DNA of 64,000 bases from Dactylosporangium vinaceum (GTDB lineage Bacteria; Actinomycetota; Actinomycetes; Mycobacteriales; Micromonosporaceae), in contig NZ_CP061913.1 in assembly GCF_019904175.1 (NCBI RefSeq), forward strand, positions 8,680,001 through 8,744,000. The letters are read 5' to 3'. The notes below the pieces were generated by a model. That model ran no database searches. It was not told the DNA's origin and saw only the letters and a program-made list of their open reading frames with translations. The translations under genes were made by a program, and so were the position numbers. Position 1 is the first letter of the stretch, and each line of letters starts with the position of its first letter. This document shows positions 58,147 through 64,000 of the stretch, piece after piece.

Positions 58147-59156
58147 CGGCGGGGATCGACGAGCAGCTTCGGGCCCGGGCCGGCCGTCGCGGGACGGTGG
58201 CCGGCCAGGGCCGCGGGGACCTCGTCCAGGCCGATCGTGGCGCCCACCAGCGGTCGCGGGTCGACGGAGTGCCAGGCGTAGGCGGCGATGGCGCCCGGCA
58301 GGCCCGCCGACGCGCCCAGGATGCCGACCGCCGTGACGTCCTTCAGCGCGAGCTCGCGGGTGTCGACGGTGCTGGGGACCCCGGACAGGCCGATGTACAC
58401 GATCCGGCGGCCCGGCTCCACCAGGTCGAGGGCGAGCGCCGGGGCCGTCGGGTCGTTCGTCGCGTCGACCACGGCGTCCCACGGGAGGTCCGGCCGCCGG
58501 GGATGGGTCCACGCCCCGTCGAAGCCGAGCTCCCGGGCCAGGGCCAGCTGCGCCGGGTCGCGCCCGAGCAGGTGGACCTCGGCCTTCGCGGCCCGCGCGA
58601 ACAGGGCCGTCAGCAGGCCGATCGTGCCCGTGCCGAGGACCAGCAGCCGCCCGCCGGCCGGCAGCTCGGCGGCCTGGACGCAGCGCAGGGCGTTGCCGCC
58701 GGGCTCGACAAGCGCGCCGGCCGCCACATCGAGGTCGTCGGGCAGCTGGTGCAGGGTGCGCGCGGGCACGGCCAGCCGCTCGGCCAGGGCGCCGGGAGTC
58801 GCCCCGCGGATGCCGACCTCGTCGCGGGCGGCGCAGACGTGGTGGCGGCCCGAGCGGCAGCGCGCGCAGCGGCCGCAGCCGACCATCGTGTCGCCGGTGA
58901 CGAGCCGGCCGAGCAGGCCGGCGTCGACGTCCGGCCCGATGTCCGTGACGACGCCGCACCACTCGTGCCCGGGCCGCACCGGATACGTCGTGATCCCGCT
59001 CTGCAGGTAGCTCAGCTCACCGGTGAACAGCTCGACGTCGGTGCCGCAGATGCCGGCCCGTTCCACGTCGACGACCACCTCGCCGGGCCCGGCGACCGGC
59101 TCGGGGACCTCGCGGACCGCGGCCGCGCCGGGCCCGGTCAGGACGAGGGCGCGCAC
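58143..59156 (-). CDS. zinc-dependent alcohol/sugar dehydrogenase (MDR family)
   Basis: The 337-residue protein has the MDR layout. The catalytic zinc site is CGTDVELFTG and GHEWCGVV, and the structural-zinc Cys cluster is CGRCARCRSGRHHVC. The NAD fold has LLVLGTGTIGLLTALFA. It resembles threonine, sorbitol or galactitol dehydrogenases. GTG 59156 is chosen; the gene overlaps the SMP-30 gene by 19 nt, so they are a two-gene operon. A sugar dehydrogenase followed by a lactonase and a divergent dehydratase is the classic order of an oxidative sugar pathway. Confidence 0.88.
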   Translation of the reverse strand: MRALVLTGPGAAAVREVPEPVAGPGEVVVDVERAGICGTDVELFTGELSYLQSGITTYPVRPGHEWCGVVTDIGPDVDAGLLGRLVTGDTMVGCGRCARCRSGRHHVCAARDEVGIRGATPGALAERLAVPARTLHQLPDDLDVAAGALVEPGGNALRCVQAAELPAGGRLLVLGTGTIGLLTALFARAAKAEVHLLGRDPAQLALARELGFDGAWTHPRRPDLPWDAVVDATNDPTAPALALDLVEPGRRIVYIGLSGVPSTVDTRELALKDVTAVGILGASAGLPGAIAAYAWHSVDPRPLVGATIGLDEVPAALAGHRPATAGPGPKLLVDPRR

Positions 59157-60037
59157 GCCGGCACCACCCACGGTGTCGACGGCAGCCCGTGGGCGCCGAC
59201 CTTGACGGTGAACAGCCGCCCCGAGTCCGGGTAGTCGGCCCGGCGCTCGCGCGGCACGCCCCGCGCGGCGGAGGTGATCACCAGCGTGTCCAGGTCGGGC
59301 CCGGCGAAGGTGACGCTCGTCGTGTGCAGTGCGGCCACCTCGACCACGCCCAGCAGCTCGCCGGCGGGGCTGCGGCACTCGACCCGGGCCCCGCCCCAGA
59401 CCGCGATCCAGAGGTTGCCGGCGGCGTCGGTGCACATGCCGTCGGGGTGCCCGTCGCCCGCGATCGTCAGCAGGTCGCGGCGCTGCCCCACCGCGCCGGT
59501 CACCGGGTCGTACTCCCGCACCCGGACCAGCCCCGGCAGCGTGTCGATGCTGTAGAACAGGTCGCCGCCCGGGCTCCAGGCCAGCCCGTTGGACAGGCCG
59601 AGGTCGGCGTCGAGCACGGCGATCCCGGAGTCGTCCAGCCGGACCAGGATCTCCTCGTCCCTGCGGTCGTCCTGGGCCAGGCTGCCGACCAGGAACCGGC
59701 CGGCGGGGTCGACGGCCCCGTCGTTGAGCCGGCTCTGCCGGTCCTCGGGCAGCACCCGGGCCACCTCGGTTCGCGTGCCGTCGGTGCCCACGAGCGTCAG
59801 CGTGCGCCGCTCCGCGACGAGCAGGGCGCCGTCGGCGGTCACGGCGACCGCGCCGACCGTGTCGGCGAAGCTCCAGGACCGGCCCGGCTCGATGGTGCCC
59901 GACGGGTCGAGCGAGCCCTCATGGACCGTGTTGGCCAGGATGTCGACCCAGAGCAGCCGGTTTCGGGGCGCGTCCCAGACCGGGCCCTCGCCGAGCGCGT
60001 AGGTGGATTCGGTGGCGGGACGGGCGGGGTACCGCAT
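59138..60037 (-). CDS. SMP-30/gluconolactonase-family lactonase
   Basis: The 299-residue six-bladed propeller has the metal ligands in LGEGPVWDAPRNRLLWVDI (Glu), SRLNDGAVDPAGRFLVGS (Asn), LSNGLAWSPGGDLFY (Asn) and GHPDGMCTDAAGNLWIAVWGG (Asp). The size and motifs fit lactonases that open sugar-acid lactones formed by the neighbouring dehydrogenase. It is divergent from the IlvD-like gene with only 27 nt between the starts, so the promoters must overlap or be leaderless. Confidence 0.92.
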   Translation of the reverse strand: MRYPARPATESTYALGEGPVWDAPRNRLLWVDILANTVHEGSLDPSGTIEPGRSWSFADTVGAVAVTADGALLVAERRTLTLVGTDGTRTEVARVLPEDRQSRLNDGAVDPAGRFLVGSLAQDDRRDEEILVRLDDSGIAVLDADLGLSNGLAWSPGGDLFYSIDTLPGLVRVREYDPVTGAVGQRRDLLTIAGDGHPDGMCTDAAGNLWIAVWGGARVECRSPAGELLGVVEVAALHTTSVTFAGPDLDTLVITSAARGVPRERRADYPDSGRLFTVKVGAHGLPSTPWVVPACAPSS

Positions 60038-60064
60038 ACCCGGGACAGTACTACTCTCGAAGCC

Positions 60065-61771
60065 ATGGCCGGGCGACGCAGTGCGCAGTGGTACGCCGGA
60101 GATGACCGGAACAGTTACATCCACCGAGCCTGGATGCGGCGGGGACTGCCCGCCGACGCATTCGACGGGCGTCCGCACATCGCGATCGCCAACACGGCGA
60201 GCGACCTGACACCGTGCAACGCGCACCTCGACGAGGTCGCGCGCAGTGTCGCCAACGGGGTGTACGAGGCCGGCGGCATCCCGCTCGACCTGCCGGTGGT
60301 CTCGCTCGGGGAGACCCAGGTCCGCCCGACCGCGATGCTCTGGCGCAACATGGCCGCGATGGCCACCGAGGAGATGCTGCGGGCCAACCCGATCGACGGC
60401 GTGGTGCTGCTGGGCGGCTGCGACAAGACGATCCCGGCGCTGCTCATGGCCGCCTGCTCGGTCGACCTGCCGGCGGTCGTGGTGCCCGGCGGCCCGATGC
60501 TCACGGGGACGTTCCGGGGTGTGCCGCTGGGGTGCGGTACCGACGTCTGGAAGCTCTCGGAAGAGGTCCGGGCGGGCACGCTGTCCGAGCGGGCGTTCCT
60601 CGACTCGGAGTCGTCGATGATCCGCAGCAAGGGCCACTGCAACACGATGGGTACCGCGTCCACGATGGGCCTGCTCGCCGAGGTCCTCGGCATGACACTG
60701 CCGGGCATTGCGGGCATTCCGGCCGCGGACAGCCGCCTGCTCGCCGCCTCCCACGCGACAGGCGTCCTGGCCGTCGATCTGGTCAACCGCGACCACCGCC
60801 CGAGCGCCGTGCTGACCCGCGGCTCGTTCCACAACGCGATAGTCGCCCTGGCCGCGCTGGGCGGGTCGACGAACGCGGTCGTGCACCTGCTCGCCATCGC
60901 CGGCCGCGCGGGCATCGACCTGACGCTCGACGACTTCGACCGCATCGGCGCGGAGGTACCGCTCCTGGTCGACCTCCAGCCGGCCGGCCGCTTCCTCATG
61001 GAGGACTTCCACCGCGCCGGCGGCCTGCACGCCGTCCTGGCCCAGGTCGCCGACCGCCTGGACCCGGCCGCGATCACGGTGACCGGCCGCCCCCTGGTCG
61101 AGCCGCTGCCCGCGGCCCAGGTCTGGGACGCCGAGGTCATCCGCTCCCGCGCCGAGCCGCTCCAGCCCCACGCCGGCATCGCCGTCCTGCGCGGCAACCT
61201 GGCGCCCGACGGCGCCGTCATCAAACCGGCCGCCGCCTCCCCCCACCTGCTGCGGCACCGCGGCCCGGCGGTCGTCTTCGACTCGGTGGAGGACCTGCAC
61301 GCCCGCCTGGACGACCCGGCGCTGGACATCACCGCCGAGTCGGTGATCGTCCTGCGCGGCTGCGGCCCGAAGGGCTACCCCGGCATGCCCGAGGTGGCCA
61401 ACACCCCGATCCCGGCCAAGCTCCTGGCCGAGGGCGTCCGCGACATGGTCCGCATCTGCGACGGCCGCATGAGCGGCACCGCCTACGGCACGGTGGTCCT
61501 GCACGTCTCCCCCGAGGCCGCCGCCGACGGCCCCCTGTCCCGGGTCCGCACGGGCGACATGATCGTCCTGGACGTCCCGGCCCGCACCCTGCACGTCGAG
61601 GCCGACCTGGACACCCGCGACCCGTCCCCGGAGTTCCTGGCCGCCCTGGCCCGCCCGAAGCGCGGCTGGGAACGCCTCTACGTGGACACCGTCCGCCAGG
61701 CCGACACGGGCGCCGACCTGGACTTCCTGCTGGGCGCCAGCGGCGACAAGGTCCCCCGCGAGTCCCACTGA
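60065..61771 (+). CDS. IlvD/Edd-family sugar-acid dehydratase
   Basis: The 568-residue protein carries the Fe-S and Mg elements of the family: NTASDLTPCNAHLDEVA, LLGGCDKTIPALLMA, IRSKGHCNTMGTASTM and the C-terminal RGCGPKGYPGMPEV and CDGRMSGTAYGTVVLHV. The IRSKGHCNTMGTAST region and PNTASDLTPCN-type start are closer to aldonic-acid (arabinonate/xylonate/gluconate-type) dehydratases than to IlvD of valine synthesis. It would convert an aldonic acid to a 2-keto-3-deoxy acid, matching the lactonase and dehydrogenase next to it. Confidence 0.9.
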   Translation: MAGRRSAQWYAGDDRNSYIHRAWMRRGLPADAFDGRPHIAIANTASDLTPCNAHLDEVARSVANGVYEAGGIPLDLPVVSLGETQVRPTAMLWRNMAAMATEEMLRANPIDGVVLLGGCDKTIPALLMAACSVDLPAVVVPGGPMLTGTFRGVPLGCGTDVWKLSEEVRAGTLSERAFLDSESSMIRSKGHCNTMGTASTMGLLAEVLGMTLPGIAGIPAADSRLLAASHATGVLAVDLVNRDHRPSAVLTRGSFHNAIVALAALGGSTNAVVHLLAIAGRAGIDLTLDDFDRIGAEVPLLVDLQPAGRFLMEDFHRAGGLHAVLAQVADRLDPAAITVTGRPLVEPLPAAQVWDAEVIRSRAEPLQPHAGIAVLRGNLAPDGAVIKPAAASPHLLRHRGPAVVFDSVEDLHARLDDPALDITAESVIVLRGCGPKGYPGMPEVANTPIPAKLLAEGVRDMVRICDGRMSGTAYGTVVLHVSPEAAADGPLSRVRTGDMIVLDVPARTLHVEADLDTRDPSPEFLAALARPKRGWERLYVDTVRQADTGADLDFLLGASGDKVPRESH

Positions 61772-61793
61772 CGGCCGCCGCGGCGGCCGCCGT
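61771..61793 (+). terminator. GC-rich hairpin after the dehydratase gene
   Basis: CGGCCGCCGCGGCGGCCG (61772-61789) is a perfect 18 bp palindrome starting immediately after the dehydratase stop. It lies between convergent genes. No other feature is seen in the 106 bp spacer. Confidence 0.45.
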
Positions 61794-61877
61794 GAATGTC
61801 CTCAGTGGACTCCAGCGGCGCGACACCGACGGGGATGTCCGGCACGCGCACGGTGGGGTCATCCGGGTCGGGTCGTC

Positions 61878-63743
61878 CTACAGCTTCAGGCGCACCGGGC
61901 TGTGCCGCAGCCACAGGTCCAGGGCCAGGACCTGCTCGATCTGGCGGCGGGCCTGGCCGAACCCGTCGTGCTCGTACGGCGCGGCGGCGAGGTCGGCCAC
62001 CCGGCGCCTGTCGAACAGTGAGGCCGCCGGGGAGTCGGCGGCGACGGTGACGAGCGCCTCGCGCAGGGCCTGCTCGTAGCGGGCGTCCTGCGTCGACGGG
62101 TACGGGCTCTTGGTCCGGGCCACCACCGAGGCCGGCAGCACGTCAGCGGTCGCGGCGCGCAGGAGGCTCTTCTCCCGGCCGTCGAAGGTCTTCAGCGCCC
62201 ACGGGGTGTTGTAGACGTACTGCACCAGCCGGTGGTCGCAGAACGGCACCCGGACCTCGAGGCCGTGCGCCATGCTCATCCGGTCCTTGCGGTCGAGCAG
62301 GATCTGCACGAAGCGGGTCAGGTGCAGGTACGACATCTCCCGCATCCGCCGGTTGTGCGGGTCGGGGTCATCGCCGTGGTCGACCTCGGCGATCGCGTCG
62401 CGGTAGGCGGCCGCGCGATACTCGGGCAGCCGCAGCGACTCGTCGAGCGACGGCTCCAGCGCGCTCGTCACGAGCTGCGCGCCGCCCCGCTGGGCGTTGC
62501 GGACGCCCGCGATCTCGCCGAGGGCCAGCCACGGGAACGTCTCGGCCCGGACGATCGCCGGGACGTGGAACCAGGCGTAGCCGCCGAAGACCTCGTCGGC
62601 CGCCTCGCCCGACAGCGCCACCGTGGAGTGCTCGCGGACCGCCCGGAACAGCAGGTACAGCGACGTGTAGATGTCACCGCCCAGCGTCGGCTGGTCCATC
62701 GCGGCGACCACGGCCGAGCGGCTCAGCGGGTCCATCAGCGTGGCCGAGGACAGCACGATGTCCTCGTGGTCGACGGAAACGTGCTTCACCACGTCGTGGA
62801 CGAACGGCGTGTCGGGCTCCGCCCGCATCGGGTCCGGGCGGAAGTGCTCGGCCTGGCCGGTGAAGTCGACGGCGAACGAGCGCAGCGGCCCCTCGCCGCG
62901 GCCGGTCAGCGCGGCGTTCGCGAGCGCGGTGATCGCCGAGGAGTCCAGGCCGCCGGAGAGCAGCGAGCACAGCGGCACGTCGGCGATCGTCTGCCGGGCC
63001 ACGATGTCGTCGAGCAGCCCGCGGATCGTGCGCACGGTGGTCTCCCGGTCGTCGCGGTGCTCCGCGTAGGAGGGCCGCCAGTACTGCCGGCGCCGCACGC
63101 CGTCGGCGCTGACCCGCAGGTACGAGCCGGGGACGACCTCGTGCAGGTCACGGTAGAGCGCGTGGCCGGGGGTCTTCACGAACGCCAGCAGCTCGCGCAG
63201 GCCCTCGAGGTCCACGACCGCCTCGGCCTGCGGATGGGCGAAGACGGCCTTGGGCTCCGACGCGAACAGCAGCGACCCGGCCACGCCGGTGTAGTAGTAC
63301 AGCGGCTTGACGCCCATCCGGTCGCGGACCAGCAGCAGGGTCTCGGTGCGGGCGTCCCAGAGGCCGAACGCGTACATGCCGTTGAGGTGCTCGACGAAGT
63401 CCTCGCCCCACTGCAGGTAGGCCCGGAGCACCACCTCGGTGTCGCTCCCGGTCCGGAACTCGTGCCCGTGCCCGCGCAGCTCGGTGCGCAGCTCGCGATA
63501 GTTGTACAGCTCCCCGCTGTACGTGATCGCGGCGTGCTCCACGGTCATCGGCTGGTCGCCGGTGACGAGGTCGATCACGGCCAGCCGGCGGTGGCCGAAC
63601 GCCACCCGCTCGCGGACCCAGAGGCCCTCGGCGTCCGGGCCCCGCAGTGTCATCGTGCCCGTCATGGCCCGCACCGCGGCGGCCTCACGGCGCAGGTCGC
63701 GGCCGTCCGCGCCCAGAGCGACCCACCCGACGACTCCGCACAT
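61878..63743 (-). CDS. asnB: glutamine-hydrolysing asparagine synthetase
   Basis: The protein has 621 residues. An N-terminal Ntn glutaminase starts at Cys2 (MCGVVGWV), with GPDAEG, GHRRLAVIDL, YSGELYNY and TGSDTEVVL. The synthetase domain has the ATP pyrophosphatase loop CSLLSGGLDSS (near residue 250) and GEAADEVFGGY. ATG 63743 is fixed because the catalytic Cys must be residue 2. The length and order are normal for AsnB-type enzymes. It is divergent from a transporter gene with a CCTGAA-N6-TTCAGG palindrome between them. No lasso-peptide or antibiotic genes, the other common setting of such enzymes, are seen. Confidence 0.92.
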   Translation of the reverse strand: MCGVVGWVALGADGRDLRREAAAVRAMTGTMTLRGPDAEGLWVRERVAFGHRRLAVIDLVTGDQPMTVEHAAITYSGELYNYRELRTELRGHGHEFRTGSDTEVVLRAYLQWGEDFVEHLNGMYAFGLWDARTETLLLVRDRMGVKPLYYYTGVAGSLLFASEPKAVFAHPQAEAVVDLEGLRELLAFVKTPGHALYRDLHEVVPGSYLRVSADGVRRRQYWRPSYAEHRDDRETTVRTIRGLLDDIVARQTIADVPLCSLLSGGLDSSAITALANAALTGRGEGPLRSFAVDFTGQAEHFRPDPMRAEPDTPFVHDVVKHVSVDHEDIVLSSATLMDPLSRSAVVAAMDQPTLGGDIYTSLYLLFRAVREHSTVALSGEAADEVFGGYAWFHVPAIVRAETFPWLALGEIAGVRNAQRGGAQLVTSALEPSLDESLRLPEYRAAAYRDAIAEVDHGDDPDPHNRRMREMSYLHLTRFVQILLDRKDRMSMAHGLEVRVPFCDHRLVQYVYNTPWALKTFDGREKSLLRAATADVLPASVVARTKSPYPSTQDARYEQALREALVTVAADSPAASLFDRRRVADLAAAPYEHDGFGQARRQIEQVLALDLWLRHSPVRLKL

Positions 63744-63779
63744 CGCAAACACCTTCCCCCGAGAGGCGGCTGTAACCGT

Positions 63780-63797
63780 CCTGAAACATAGTTCAGG
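63780..63797. promoter_or_regulatory. palindrome between asnB and the divergent transporter gene
   Basis: CCTGAA (63780-63785) and TTCAGG (63792-63797) are separated by 6 nt. The inside reads TGAAACATAGTTCAG, which resembles the IclR-type core TGAAAC-N3-GTTCCA but differs in the outer right bases. It may be a weak member of that set or an unrelated operator. Confidence 0.45.
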
Positions 63798-63828
63798 CTT
63801 TTACGAATGTCGATGGTGAGAGGAAACT

Positions 63829-64000
63829 GTGGCGGTGACCGAAATCGTCAGCGAGATCAATGACGACTACTCGACGAGCCGCGACGGTGTGGTGCCGCTG
63901 TCGCAACGCAGGTCGCTCTACCACTTCACCGCACTATGGGTGACGATGGCGGCCGGCATCACCTACCTGTTCCTCGGATTCTCCTATCACGACGCGGGCC
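63829..64000 (+). CDS. membrane transporter, probably NCS1/cytosine-permease-like (5' part only)
   Basis: Only 57 residues are in the window. A hydrophilic start (VAVTEIVSEINDDYSTSR) and VPLSQRRSLYHFTALWVTM lead into the first membrane helix (AAGITYLFLGFSYHDAG). The pattern of a short acidic N-terminus, VPLSQRR and a first helix with this spacing is like purine/cytosine permeases of the NCS1 group, but the fragment is too short to be sure. GTG 63829 follows GAGAGGAAACT. It is divergent from asnB. Confidence 0.6.
   Translation, partial: MAVTEIVSEINDDYSTSRDGVVPLSQRRSLYHFTALWVTMAAGITYLFLGFSYHDAG

Noticed and set aside
59138..61768. Open frame of over 870 codons on the minus strand spanning the dehydratase gene
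   Set aside because: Only its last 300 codons (the SMP-30 lactonase) are real. The rest is antisense to a clear IlvD/Edd protein.
1..64000. tRNA, rRNA, complete insertion sequence, integrase, attachment site or replication origin
   Set aside because: None was recognised by eye on either strand. A tRNA scan and covariance search would be needed to exclude small RNAs.

Overview
The window is a 64 kb chromosomal segment of a very GC-rich actinobacterium, most likely of the Micromonosporaceae type (Actinoplanes and relatives). The evidence is the strong third-position G/C bias, AGGAGG-type ribosome sites with many GTG and some TTG starts, SARP/AfsR-type regulators, a snapalysin protease, secreted enzymes with a Ser-rich linker and CBM2, and a Crp protein of the actinobacterial GlxR type. 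Genus-level placement is inference. No rRNA, tRNA, CRISPR array, complete insertion sequence or origin was seen. No gap between genes exceeds 300 bp.

Layout. (1) 1-8.1 kb: the end of a coiled-coil scaffold gene, then an accessory patch showing decay. It holds a stand-alone condensation-domain protein, a cyclase lacking its N-terminus, a thiamine-diphosphate enzyme with a late frameshift, a probable IS5-type transposase scrap, and an exonuclease-fold protein with altered catalytic residues. A flavin monooxygenase/TetR pair with two matching operators follows. (2) 8.2-14.7 kb: mixed single genes (GtrA, acyl-CoA-binding protein, double-MerR regulator, frameshifted S1 protease, DUF4139 protein, snapalysin, membrane protein, methyltransferase). 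(3) 14.7-32.3 kb: a plant-polysaccharide locus. One leftward operon encodes a lipoprotein, two permeases, a GH42 and a GH95 enzyme. A divergent GH3 gene, a secreted GH5 mannanase with CBM2 and a secreted GH43 with a ricin-type domain complete it. The operator TCGAAGCGCTTCGA occurs three times and ties the operon, the GH3 gene and the GH5 gene together. An AfsR-like regulator, a 67-residue secreted peptide and a small SARP sit inside the locus, with three SARP-type repeats at 11 bp spacing between them.

(4) 32.4-40.8 kb: a TTG-started membrane thioredoxin with a cysteine-rich 63-residue peptide, separated by a perfect 15 bp hairpin; a GntR/racemase/NCS1 transporter group; a TetR gene with a divergent Crp/Fnr paralogue, followed by the convergent Crp gene; a quinol-monooxygenase-like protein; and an Hsp70 lacking the usual substrate-binding domain. 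(5) 40.8-61.8 kb: a catabolic island. It holds a PIG-L hydrolase, a D-threonine-aldolase-like enzyme, an amidohydrolase, D-aminoacylase, RidA, an IclR regulator, an oligopeptide-type ABC transporter, a FAH-family enzyme, two Gfo/Idh oxidoreductases, a class III aminotransferase, a HisD-like dehydrogenase, an SGNH hydrolase, an alcohol dehydrogenase, an SMP-30 lactonase and an IlvD/Edd dehydratase. Four copies of a 21 bp near-palindrome (core TGGAAC-N3-GTTCCA) lie at its four main promoters and probably define the regulon of the IclR protein. The enzymes suggest import, deacylation and oxidation of N-acylated D-amino acids, amino sugars or peptides; the substrate is unknown. (6) 61.8-64 kb: an asparagine synthetase and the start of a divergent membrane transporter.

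The most promising leads are the IclR operator set with its unassigned pathway, the cysteine-rich peptide/thioredoxin pair, the repeats between the SARP genes, and the shared hemicellulose operator.
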